The notes beneath the pieces were generated by a model, which saw only the letters and a program-made list of their open reading frames with translations, searched no databases and was not told where the DNA came from. 64,000 nt of DNA from CAZCEC01 sp964497615 (lineage in GTDB: Bacteria > Chloroflexota > Anaerolineae > Anaerolineales > UBA6663): positions 1 to 64,000 of the forward strand of contig CAZCEC010000001.1 of the NCBI GenBank assembly GCA_964497615.1, in the 5' to 3' direction. Numbering within the stretch: position 1 is the first letter of the stretch; each line of letters opens with the position of its first letter. Shown here in pieces: positions 43,540 to 51,352 of the stretch. The position numbers were made by a program, and so were the translations under genes.

Positions 43540-44622
43540 CTACCTGGCCGTGCTCCCTCGCTGCAGGCCCACCAGCAACTTCTTGAGGTTGTCGTAGTCC
43601 TCGAGCACCCGCCCTGCGCCGCGCGCCACGCACGTCATCGGGTCCTCGGCCACCCACACGCGAATCTTCATCTCTTCTTGAAGCCGTTCGCACAGCCCCT
43701 GGAGCTGCGACCCGCCCCCCGCCATGCACACGCCGCTTTCCATCAGGTCGGCGATGATTTCTGGCGGGGTCTCGTCAATCGCATCTTTGATCGCGGCCAC
43801 AATTGTGTTGACGGAAGTGGACAGCGCCTCGCGAATCTCGATCGAGGACACTTCCACGGCCTCCGGCAGCCCGGACACCAGGTTGCGCCCGCGCAGGGTG
43901 TAGGTCTTCTCTTCCCACAGCGGGTGCGCGGAGCCGATGGCCATCTTCACTTTTTCAGCCATCCGCTCCCCAATCAGCAGGTTGTACTTGTTCCGGGCAT
44001 ACTGAATGATGTCCTGGTCCATTTCGTCGCCGGCCACGCGCAGCGAGCGCGACAACACGATGCCCCCCATCGAGAACACCGCCACCTCGGTCGTCCCGCC
44101 GCCGATGTCGATCACCATGGACCCCAGCGGCTCTGCGACGGGCAGCCCCGCGCCCAGCGCCGCCGCCATCGGCTCCTCGATCAGGAACGCCTCCCGCGCC
44201 CCGGCCGCGATGGTGGCATCGTACACGGCGCGCTTCTCCACCTCCGTCACGCCAGACGGCACTCCCACCACCACCCGCGGGCTGGGAATGGGCACGATGC
44301 TCTGCTCGTGGGCCTTGCCAATGAAGTACTCCAGCATCGCCTCCGTGATCTCAAACTCGGAGATGACGCCGTCGCGCAGCGGCCGGATCGCGGTAATATT
44401 TGCCGGCGTGCGGCCCGCGATTTCCTTGGCCTCCGCCCCGATGGCCACCGGGCGCTTGGTCTTCTTGTCGACCGCCACCCAGGAGGGCTCGTTGATGACA
44501 ATGCCCTTATTGCGCACATTGACCAGGGTATTGGCGGTGCCCAGGTCAATGCCGATGTCCAGCGAAAACAAACCCAAAAACCATTTGGTAATTGGGTTAT
44601 TGATCAGGGGATTAAAGGTCAA
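43540..44622 (-). CDS. mreB: Actin-like rod shape-determining protein MreB
   Basis: 360 aa. Phosphate-binding loops IDLGTANTLV and DIGGGTTEVAVFS, the adenosine motif CMAGGGSQL, and the hydrophobic loop region typical of MreB. The N-terminus carries an extra ~20 residues (FNPLINNPITKWFLGLF) that could be a membrane-binding amphipathic helix. It starts with TTG at 44622; GGAGG lies 7 nt upstream. First gene of mreBCD-mrdA-DUF2723-DUF3592. Confidence 0.97.
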   Translation of the reverse strand: MTFNPLINNPITKWFLGLFSLDIGIDLGTANTLVNVRNKGIVINEPSWVAVDKKTKRPVAIGAEAKEIAGRTPANITAIRPLRDGVISEFEITEAMLEYFIGKAHEQSIVPIPSPRVVVGVPSGVTEVEKRAVYDATIAAGAREAFLIEEPMAAALGAGLPVAEPLGSMVIDIGGGTTEVAVFSMGGIVLSRSLRVAGDEMDQDIIQYARNKYNLLIGERMAEKVKMAIGSAHPLWEEKTYTLRGRNLVSGLPEAVEVSSIEIREALSTSVNTIVAAIKDAIDETPPEIIADLMESGVCMAGGGSQLQGLCERLQEEMKIRVWVAEDPMTCVARGAGRVLEDYDNLKKLLVGLQRGSTAR

Positions 44623-44649
44623 AGACCGGCCTCCAGTTGAACGGCACGG

Positions 44650-44655
44650 ATTATA
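44650..44655 (-). promoter_or_regulatory. mreB promoter (extended -10)
   Basis: Minus strand TGGTATAAT: perfect TATAAT (44655-44650) with TG one base upstream; no consensus -35 at the expected spacing. It lies 27 bp before the TTG start. Confidence 0.65.
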
Positions 44656-44717
44656 CCACCCGCGTCAACTGGCGCACGCGGCCCTCAGCCTATGTAAACT
44701 CGCCGGAAACCCCACGA

Positions 44718-44744
44718 TTGCAGGGTGATCGGGAGGCGTATAAT
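44718..44744 (+). promoter_or_regulatory. tilS promoter
   Basis: -10 TATAAT (44739-44744) with -35 TTGCAG (44718-44723) at a short 15-bp spacer. It lies 20 bp before the tilS ATG and divergent from the mreB promoter. Confidence 0.55.
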
Positions 44745-44764
44745 CGGCCTGGAATGGCAGACTT

Positions 44765-46231
44765 ATGGACCTGAGCCAGCGAGTGTGGGATTATTGCGTG
44801 CGCCACGAGCTGATCGCGCCCGCCAAGCGCCTCCTCGTGGCCGTTTCCGGCGGCCCGGACAGCCTGTGTCTCTTGGATGTCCTGCACCGCCTGGCCCCCA
44901 TCCACAACCTTAGTCTGACCATCGCGCACCTGAACCACGGCCTGCGCGCCGCTGCTGCCGATGAAGCCGTCTTCGTCCAGGCCGAGGCGGCCTCCAGAGG
45001 CCTGCCCTGCCTGCTCGAATCGGCCGATACGCGCGCCTTTGCCAGCGCCGAGGGTCTTGGCCTGGAAGCCGCCGCCCGCCGCCTGCGCTACGAGTTCCTC
45101 GCCCGGGCCGCCCAGGCTGCGGGTGCCGCCCTCATCGCCGTGGCCCACACCGCCGATGATCAGGCCGAAACCGTGCTTATGCACCTGCTGCGCGGCAGCG
45201 GGCTGGCGGGTCTGCGCGGCATTCAGCCCCGCGTGGAGTTGGCCGCCGAAAACGCGGCGTCGGGCACGCCCGCCCCGGGTGCGCCCTCGACCCTCGTCCT
45301 CATTCGGCCCCTCCTCAGCACATCCCGCGCCGAAGTAGAATCCTATTGCGCCGAACGCGGGCTGCATCCGAGGCAAGACCTCACCAACCAGGACACGCAG
45401 TATTTGCGCAACTGGATCCGTCACACTGCCCTGCCCCTGCTGGAAACGCGGAACCCCAACCTGCGCGCCACGCTGGCGCGCACGGCGGAGGTGCTGGCCG
45501 GTGAGCACGCCTTGGCTCAGGCCGCCGTGGAATCCGCCTGGGAGCGGGCCGCGCCTTCTGCCTGGCAATCGCCGGCCCACGTGGCCTTCGACCGCGACGT
45601 TTGGCGCCGCCTCGACCTGCCGCTGCTGCGCGGTCTCCTCCGGCACGGCATCGCCAAGCTTCGTGGCGAGGTGCGCGACCTTGACTTCGCGCCCCTGGAC
45701 GCTGCCGCTCGCTTCTCGCGCCGCGCCGGGCCGGGCCAGACCTGCGAATTGCCGGGCGGTCTTCGCCTCGCGCTCCAGCCCGACCGGGTGGTGTTGTCCG
45801 CGGCCGCCGCTGTTGCGCCGTCCCAGCCCGGCCCGTGGCTCGATGCCGCCGGCCAGCTTTCCGGCGGCTGGCATCTGGAGATCAGCCGCCTTGAGGCCGG
45901 CGACTGGTCTTGGGACGATGTGGTTGCCGCCGGGACGTGGGAGGTCTTTGTGGATGCGGCGCGGGTGACCGGCCCGCTCTCGCTTCGGCCCCGCCGTCCA
46001 GGTGAGCGCTTTCAGCCGCTGGGCCTGGGTGGGCACACCGCCAAGATTTCAGACGTCATGGTCAACGCCAAGGTGCCGGTCGAACAGCGCGCGGCCTGGC
46101 CGGTGGTGGCCAGCGGCGATGAAGTGGTCTGGCTGGCGGGTCTGCGGCTGGATGAGCGCTTTCGGGTCCGGCCCGAGACCGCCGCCGTGTTGCGACTCAA
46201 GTTTCTGCGAAAGGTTGATATGCGCCCATGA
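44765..46231 (+). CDS. tilS: tRNA(Ile)-lysidine synthetase
   Basis: 488 aa. The PP-loop SGGPDS at 28-33, HLNHGLR and HTADDQAETVLMHLLRGSGLAGLRGI are diagnostic, and the C-terminal TilS domain (PLSLRPRRPGERFQPLGLGGHTAKISDVMVNAKVP) is present. It modifies C34 of the tRNA-Ile CAU anticodon to lysidine so that it reads AUA. The stop overlaps the crcB start by 4 bp (ATGA). Confidence 0.95.
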   Translation: MDLSQRVWDYCVRHELIAPAKRLLVAVSGGPDSLCLLDVLHRLAPIHNLSLTIAHLNHGLRAAAADEAVFVQAEAASRGLPCLLESADTRAFASAEGLGLEAAARRLRYEFLARAAQAAGAALIAVAHTADDQAETVLMHLLRGSGLAGLRGIQPRVELAAENAASGTPAPGAPSTLVLIRPLLSTSRAEVESYCAERGLHPRQDLTNQDTQYLRNWIRHTALPLLETRNPNLRATLARTAEVLAGEHALAQAAVESAWERAAPSAWQSPAHVAFDRDVWRRLDLPLLRGLLRHGIAKLRGEVRDLDFAPLDAAARFSRRAGPGQTCELPGGLRLALQPDRVVLSAAAAVAPSQPGPWLDAAGQLSGGWHLEISRLEAGDWSWDDVVAAGTWEVFVDAARVTGPLSLRPRRPGERFQPLGLGGHTAKISDVMVNAKVPVEQRAAWPVVASGDEVVWLAGLRLDERFRVRPETAAVLRLKFLRKVDMRP

Positions 46232-46611
46232 TGCCATTGGTGTGGATTGGCTTGGGTGGCGGCCTGGGGGCCATTCTGCGCTACGTCGTGGGTGGCCTGG
46301 TCCAGCAGTCGACCAACTCCGCCAGCTTTCCGTATGGCACGCTGGCCGTCAACGTTGCTGGCTGCCTGCTCATCGGTCTCTTGGGCCAGTTAGGCGAGGC
46401 CCGCGGCCTGTTCACGCCCGAGGGCCGGCTGCTTGTGTTCACCGGCCTCCTGGGCGGCTTTACCACCTTCTCCTCGTTTGGCTTCGAGACGTTGGAACTT
46501 GCCCGCGCCGGCCTCAACATCCCCGCGCTGGGCAATGTCGCAGCCAATGTGCTGCTGGGCCTGGGCGCGGTGTGGGCCGGGCGCGCCTTGGGTCACTGGC
46601 TGTGGAGGTAA
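46228..46611 (+). CDS. crcB: Fluoride channel CrcB (Fluc)
   Basis: 127 aa with four transmembrane segments. The family motifs GGGLGAILRYVVGG, FPYGTLAVNVAGCLLIGLL and TGLLGGFTTFSSFGFETLEL (the Phe box and TTFSS track) are complete. It forms a dual-topology dimer that exports fluoride. Translationally coupled to tilS and followed by DUF190. No fluoride riboswitch is visible, and the upstream sequence is coding. Confidence 0.95.
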   Translation: MMPLVWIGLGGGLGAILRYVVGGLVQQSTNSASFPYGTLAVNVAGCLLIGLLGQLGEARGLFTPEGRLLVFTGLLGGFTTFSSFGFETLELARAGLNIPALGNVAANVLLGLGAVWAGRALGHWLWR

Positions 46612-46613
46612 CG

Positions 46614-46970
46614 ATGATTCTGCCTGAGGACGGATACCTGCTGCGCATCTTCATCGGCGAGTCCGACAAGCACGAGGGCAAGCCGCTCCACGAGTGGATT
46701 GTGCTGGCGGCCAAAGCGGCTGGCCTGGCGGGCGCCACCGTCCTGCGCGGCATCATGGGCTTTGGCGCCCACAGCCGCATTCACACCGCGCGCATCGAGC
46801 GCCTCTCGGAAGACTTGCCCATCGTGGTTGAACTGGTGGATACACGCGAAAAACTCGAAGCCTTCGTCCCCGTCATTGACGGCGCCATCCACGAGGGCCT
46901 GGCGACGCTGGAGAAGGTTCAGATCCGTTTCTATCGGGCTGGCCGGGCTGGGTCAGGCCCGGCGGATTAG
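46614..46970 (+). CDS. DUF190 family protein
   Basis: 118 aa, MILPEDGYLLRIFIGESDKHEGKPLHEWIVLAAKAAGLAGATVLRGIMGFG, with the family GESDxxxGxPLxxxIVxxAR pattern. It resembles PII-like ferredoxin-type folds that bind nucleotides. It is commonly next to crcB, as here (2 bp after its stop), so a regulatory role for fluoride export is inferred from context. Confidence 0.9.
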   Translation: MILPEDGYLLRIFIGESDKHEGKPLHEWIVLAAKAAGLAGATVLRGIMGFGAHSRIHTARIERLSEDLPIVVELVDTREKLEAFVPVIDGAIHEGLATLEKVQIRFYRAGRAGSGPAD

Positions 46971-46978
46971 GTGAGCCC

Positions 46979-47323
46979 ATGAAACCCAGATTCAACCTGT
47001 GGATCGAGGCCCATGGCGACGTGGTGCTGAGCGCCTGGCGCGTGCGTTTGCTGCAAACCATCGAGGCCACCGGCTCCATCAGCGCCGCCGCCGCCGCCAT
47101 GCAGGTGCCCTATCGCCGCGCCTGGGAAAAACTCCAGGAAATGGAAGCCGGATTGGGCGAAAAACTGGTGCACACGGCCGTGGGCGGCGCGGGCGGCGGC
47201 GGCGCGCAACTCACGCCTGCCGGCCGGCGCGCCGTGGCGCGGTTTTTGGCGTTTGCGGACGGGTTGGATGCCCTCATCGCCCAGCGCTATGCGGCCGCCT
47301 TTGATGCGCCCACCGACAACTAA
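46979..47323 (+). CDS. ModE-type winged-helix DNA-binding protein, single domain
   Basis: 114 aa. The LysR-like HTH of ModE is clear: LLQTIEATGSISAAAAAMQVPYRRAWEKLQEMEAGLGEKLV, with the wing region GGGGAQLTPAGRRAVARF. It lacks the C-terminal molybdate-binding (MOP) domains, so ligand sensing is not evident. It lies 8 bp after DUF190 and may be in the tilS-crcB-DUF190 operon. Targets unknown. Confidence 0.85.
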   Translation: MKPRFNLWIEAHGDVVLSAWRVRLLQTIEATGSISAAAAAMQVPYRRAWEKLQEMEAGLGEKLVHTAVGGAGGGGAQLTPAGRRAVARFLAFADGLDALIAQRYAAAFDAPTDN

Positions 47324-47350
47324 CCGGCGCGCGACGCCCAAGCAGTTCCG

Positions 47351-48625
47351 CTACGTCTGCGTGGGCCAATCGAGCACCAGTTGCGACCACTGCTTGGCGC
47401 TCAGGATTTCGCCCGCGCCGGGCTGGAAGGCGTAGTCGCGCGCGTAGGCGCGCACCCGCAATCCATCCGTGCCCGGCCGCCCGGCCGCCTCCCACGCCTC
47501 CAGGTGGCTCAGAAGCTCGCTGGCGAGCGTCGGACCGTCCGGGCCGTACGCCTCCACGAAAAGCTCAAATGCCGCGCCGCGTCCGACATCCCCTTGAGTG
47601 ATGGCGGCGTGGGGCGGGCGGCACAGCAGGCACAGCCCTTGCGCCCCCAACAGTCCCACGCTGTAGCAGTTGGGGGGATTGCTCCCAAACGCAAACAGGC
47701 ACGGCAGACCGAGGCGGCTGGCAGTTTCCACCGGCGCATTGAGGCTGGCCAGGTTGCGGGCCTGCAGTCCAAGCCACAATCCCAGCCCGCCAAACATCTC
47801 CGGCCCAGACACGGTCACCCCCGAGCCGGTCTGCATGTGCGCACCATCGAGCCAGCCATAGACCGTCTCAGCCGCGGCCAGCGGCGGGCTGGTGGTCACC
47901 AGGGCTAGGCCAGCGTCCTCATCCAGTTCCAGCCAATGCTCCGCACCAGCCAGGGCGCCTCGCAGCCGCATAAACCCGCACTCCCGCGCCGAAATGCTCT
48001 CGAACCACATTGCCGCCTCGGGGTCGCGGGGCCTCACCAGGGCCAGCGAATGCTGAGAGCCGGGACCCAATTCCAGGGGCAGCACCAGCCGCCCGCCTGG
48101 GACGAGTTGGGCGTGCCAGGCGGGCGCCAGGTCCCATGCGCCCACAGTCAATATGATCCGGTCGTATGGTGCGCCGGGCGCATAGCCGTACCCGCCATCG
48201 GCCTGCACTACGCTGACGTTGTCGGCCCCAGCCGCCTCCAGGTGCTGCCGGGCGGCCTCAACCAGGTCCTCGTCCAAGTCAATCGTGATGACCTGGCCGT
48301 GCGGCCCCACCAGGTGGCCCAGCAGCGCCGCGTTATAGCCCGTGCCCGCGCCGATCTCCAACACCCGCTGTCCCGCCTCCACAGCCAGTTGTTCCAGCAT
48401 GATGGCCATGATGGCGGGCTGCGACGACGATGAAATCGGCCGGCCATCGGCGAACTTGGTGGCGATGGCCTCGTCGGCATACGCAATTTCGAGGGGATGC
48501 TCAGGCAGGAAGAGGTGGCGCGGCACCTTCAGGAGTGCCTCCGCCACGGATGCCTGGGTCAGCGCCCCCGAAGCCCAAAGCTGTGCGACGAGATCGCGCC
48601 GTAAGGCGGCTGCTTTGTCCCGCAT
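47351..48625 (-). CDS. PCMT-type (protein-L-isoaspartate O-methyltransferase family) methyltransferase with C-terminal extension
   Basis: 424 aa. Start at ATG 48625 (MRDKAAALRRDLVAQLW) rather than further upstream inside the preceding gene. The N-terminal ~210 residues are PCMT-like: VPRHLFLPEH, ISSSSQPAIMAIMLEQL, SAM motif I VLEIGAGTGYNAALL, and PYDRIILTVGAWDLAPAW. The C-terminal ~200 residues (ALAGAEHWLELDED onward) have no clear match; such extensions occur in methyltransferases paired with other substrates, so isoaspartyl repair is not assured. It follows the recombinase-like gene after 11 bp. Confidence 0.82.
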   Translation of the reverse strand: MRDKAAALRRDLVAQLWASGALTQASVAEALLKVPRHLFLPEHPLEIAYADEAIATKFADGRPISSSSQPAIMAIMLEQLAVEAGQRVLEIGAGTGYNAALLGHLVGPHGQVITIDLDEDLVEAARQHLEAAGADNVSVVQADGGYGYAPGAPYDRIILTVGAWDLAPAWHAQLVPGGRLVLPLELGPGSQHSLALVRPRDPEAAMWFESISARECGFMRLRGALAGAEHWLELDEDAGLALVTTSPPLAAAETVYGWLDGAHMQTGSGVTVSGPEMFGGLGLWLGLQARNLASLNAPVETASRLGLPCLFAFGSNPPNCYSVGLLGAQGLCLLCRPPHAAITQGDVGRGAAFELFVEAYGPDGPTLASELLSHLEAWEAAGRPGTDGLRVRAYARDYAFQPGAGEILSAKQWSQLVLDWPTQT

Positions 48626-48636
48626 CGGTTGGTCAG

Positions 48637-49623
48637 CTATAGGGCTGGGCCGGTCAGCTTGTCGAGCTTCATGCTGATCTCGCGCCACTGGATCTTCGAC
48701 AGGCCCAGCTTCTGCCGCAGATGGGTCGCCTCCATGCCCGCGCGCATGTCGCGCACCGCGCACGTCCAGCGCAGCATATCGAACGTGATGCGCTTGCTCA
48801 GTCCGGCGGCCTTGCTCAAGTCCTCAAACAAATACTCCAGCCGGCGTGGCGACCACGGGAACAGGCGGTCCTGCGGCTGGAACTCGGCCACATAGGCCTG
48901 GTACAGCGCCACCCAGCTCGGTGGGAGCTTCAGCTTGCGTTCCTTGTAGCGGTGGCGCGGGTCGGGATACCGCACCCACAGCACGGGTTCCGCGGCGTCG
49001 GACAGGTCCACATGATTTGGCACCAGGTTGAGGACCTCGCCCTTTTTGATCCCCGTGTGCAGCACCAGCGTGAACAGGACGTACGGGCGGATGTCGGGCT
49101 TCTCAGCCAGCCGCAGCGCCAGCCCGGCCGCCAGTGCCGCCTCCACCTCTGCGTCGGACAGTATCTCGGGCAGGGGGCTGAGCACGGTTTGCTGGATCAG
49201 CGCGGCCGCCGGGTCTGCCGTCAGCGCGCCGCTTTGGTGCAGCCACCGGAAAAACGACTTGAGCGAGGTCACCCGCCGGGCATAGGTCTTCGGGCTGCAC
49301 TTCTTGCTGGCGCGCTGCCATTGCAGCCAGTTGTCCAGGTCGCGCGTGGTGACCTGATTCAGGCTCTTGAAGGCGCCCACATACTGCGCCGCGAGACTGA
49401 GATCGCCGATGAAGGCTTTGACGGTGTTTTCCGCGCTGTGTTCGCGCTGGAGGTGGCTGCGCCAGGCGTGGATGGCGGCCGTAAGCGAAGAGGCCGAGTT
49501 CAGATCGGGCCGGCCGCTCGCTGCCGTCGCAGCCGGAGAGCGCGGTCCGCGCGCGGGCGAGGGCGCCGATTCGCTGGGTGGCTCGGCCGGCGGGTTAGAA
49601 AAGAGGGGAAGCTGCTCGTCCAT
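48637..49623 (-). CDS. Tyrosine-recombinase-fold protein lacking most catalytic residues
   Basis: 328 aa. A disordered N-terminus (1-45) is followed by a core-binding SAM-like domain (LTAAIHAWRSHLQREHSAENTVKAFIGDLSLAAQYV..YARRVTSLKSFFRWLHQSG). In the catalytic domain, aligned to XerD, Arg148 is Lys (HTGIKKGE), His244 is Asp (TFDMLRW), His270 is Leu (KLGLSK), and the Tyr279 position is Ser (REISMKL); Arg247 is kept. It cannot be an active recombinase by the known mechanism, so it is probably a DNA-binding protein. It has its own promoter (49652-49679) and is followed by the PCMT gene. Confidence 0.8.
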   Translation of the reverse strand: MDEQLPLFSNPPAEPPSESAPSPARGPRSPAATAASGRPDLNSASSLTAAIHAWRSHLQREHSAENTVKAFIGDLSLAAQYVGAFKSLNQVTTRDLDNWLQWQRASKKCSPKTYARRVTSLKSFFRWLHQSGALTADPAAALIQQTVLSPLPEILSDAEVEAALAAGLALRLAEKPDIRPYVLFTLVLHTGIKKGEVLNLVPNHVDLSDAAEPVLWVRYPDPRHRYKERKLKLPPSWVALYQAYVAEFQPQDRLFPWSPRRLEYLFEDLSKAAGLSKRITFDMLRWTCAVRDMRAGMEATHLRQKLGLSKIQWREISMKLDKLTGPAL

Positions 49624-49651
49624 CGCGCACCCTATAGAACGGATGGACGTT

Positions 49652-49679
49652 ATACTATGCGAAATACGCCTGGTGTCAA
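49652..49679 (-). promoter_or_regulatory. Promoter of the recombinase-like gene
   Basis: Minus strand -35 TTGACA (49679-49674), 16-bp spacer, -10 TAGTAT (49657-49652). It lies 28 bp before the ATG at 49623, between the LCP stop and this gene. Confidence 0.7.
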
Positions 49680-49700
49680 ATCAAACGTTGGGTGATTGCG

Positions 49701-51296
49701 TTACGGCGCCTCGCCGGCCGTGCTGCTCGTGTCCATCCAGTCGAGCCGCGGGCAAGAATTGTAGTCCTGTCCCAGGATGACGGTGAACTGCGTGGGGCTG
49801 TCGGCGTCCGGCTGGGCGATGACATGAGCGGAATCCAGGTGCAGCAGGTTGCGCAGCCGCTCCACCGGGGACCCCTTCGCGCTGGTGGTGTGGTCCAGAA
49901 GTACGGTCTCCGAGTATGCCTCATCGGCCGGTGCGCCGAACGTCACGCCAAAGCCCTCGCCGCGCAGTGTCTCGGCGGCCAGGGCTTCGCTGGCGGCGCC
50001 CGCCGCGCCGTTGACAATGTTCACCCACGTCAGTTCGCGCACCAGCCGGTTTTCCGCCGGATCGGACAGAAAGTCGGCCACCAGCGTGCGCATGGCGTCT
50101 GGCTTGGGCAGCAGCACCGCGTCCCCGCTGGGCGTGGTCCAGCCGCTGGTCTGATTGGGGCCAATGTACAGGCTGCGGATCTGGGCGTCGCCCAAACGCG
50201 GTGTGAGGGGCACAAACTGCATGATGTCCCACAGGCCCATGTCGGTCGTCACAATGTCTACAAAATCCGTGTACAGGGCCGGGATCTGCGGGATAACGTT
50301 GGCGCTCAACCCGCGGCGGTAGATTGCGCGCAGCACCTGGCGCTGCCGATAGCCGCGGAAAAAATCACCGCCCACTGGCCGGGCGCGCGCGTACCACAAC
50401 GCCAGTGCGCCGTCCATGCGCGTCACACCGGTAGGCTGTGTAAATAGTTCATAGTTGTCGGGATCGCTCTCGTCCAGGATCGGATCGAGCAGTTTGAACT
50501 CGGTTACCTGGCACGTAACCGGCACATCGATGCCTCCCAGTGTGTCCACGATCTGCCGGAAACCGTCGAAATTGACCAGGGCATAGTAATGGATCGGGAT
50601 GCCCAGGTTATATAGGATGGTTTGCTCCAACAGGGCCGGGCCGCCCCCTGGATATCCAGTCGTCTCCGCGGCGTGGTACGCCTGGTTGATGCGCGCCATC
50701 CCCCACCACGGGATGTAAACGAACAAGTCACGCGGGATGGACAGCAGGCTGACCTGGCCCGCCTCCGAGTTGATGGACGCGACGATCAGGGTATCCGTGC
50801 GAAAGGCCGGGTCCGAGGCCCGGTAGTCGGTGCCAATGAGCAGGATGTTGATGACCGACTCGCCCATGTCTACCGGCGCCACCGCCGTCGGGTTGGGTGT
50901 CACCAGGGTTGCGCCGGCCAGGGGGGTGATGCTGAATGCGCCCAAGGTCGGCTCAGCGCGGACCTGGGCCGTGGGCGTGGCAGTGGGCGGGTGGCCGGCC
51001 GGGTTCAGTTGGGTGCCCTCTGGCTCAGTGGCCGGGGCGGTCGGCGAGGGCGCCAGCGTGGCCGTGGCGGCGTCGGCCTGCTGCACGGCCGCGGGCGTCT
51101 CCGTCTCGCCCAAGAGGATTGCCTCCGGTACTGGCTGAGTGGGCGCTGAAGTCAGGGGGGCCGGCGTGAGACTTGCTGGCGGCGCTGCGATCGCCGTCGA
51201 GCACGCCGATAACAGCAGGGCGGCCAGCACCTGGATTACCACCGGGCGTGCGGGCAAGCCGGCCAGCCGGCCTGTTCGCGAAGTGACAGCTTTCAC
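49701..51296 (-). CDS. LytR-CpsA-Psr (LCP) family protein
   Basis: 531 aa from GTG 51296. The signal sequence (VVIQVLAALLLSACS) ends in a lipobox-like SAC. A Thr/Pro/Ala-rich linker (about 40-150) is followed by the LCP domain: NILLIGTDYRASDPAFRTDTLIVASIN, VSLLSIPRDLFVYIP, INQAYHAAETTGYPGGGPALLEQTI and YYALVNFDGFRQIVDTLGGIDVPV, with the conserved Asp and Arg residues for pyrophosphate-lipid binding. A C-terminal LytR_C domain is present. It probably attaches glycopolymers to the wall. It is 56 bp after the His-kinase-like gene stop. Confidence 0.93.
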   Translation of the reverse strand: MKAVTSRTGRLAGLPARPVVIQVLAALLLSACSTAIAAPPASLTPAPLTSAPTQPVPEAILLGETETPAAVQQADAATATLAPSPTAPATEPEGTQLNPAGHPPTATPTAQVRAEPTLGAFSITPLAGATLVTPNPTAVAPVDMGESVINILLIGTDYRASDPAFRTDTLIVASINSEAGQVSLLSIPRDLFVYIPWWGMARINQAYHAAETTGYPGGGPALLEQTILYNLGIPIHYYALVNFDGFRQIVDTLGGIDVPVTCQVTEFKLLDPILDESDPDNYELFTQPTGVTRMDGALALWYARARPVGGDFFRGYRQRQVLRAIYRRGLSANVIPQIPALYTDFVDIVTTDMGLWDIMQFVPLTPRLGDAQIRSLYIGPNQTSGWTTPSGDAVLLPKPDAMRTLVADFLSDPAENRLVRELTWVNIVNGAAGAASEALAAETLRGEGFGVTFGAPADEAYSETVLLDHTTSAKGSPVERLRNLLHLDSAHVIAQPDADSPTQFTVILGQDYNSCPRLDWMDTSSTAGEAP

Positions 51297-51352
51297 GGCA
51301 ATGCTTCGTCCGGGTTGGCGGTCAGCAGGTGGGGCCAAGCCACGCCGGCCGG

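Noticed and set aside
46100..46228. Fluoride riboswitch upstream of crcB
   Set aside because: The upstream sequence is tilS coding sequence overlapping crcB by 4 bp; no pseudoknot motif of that riboswitch was found.
48637..49623. An integrase marking an integrated mobile element
   Set aside because: Catalytic residues are missing, no attachment-site repeats or phage/plasmid genes flank it, and the neighbours are housekeeping genes.
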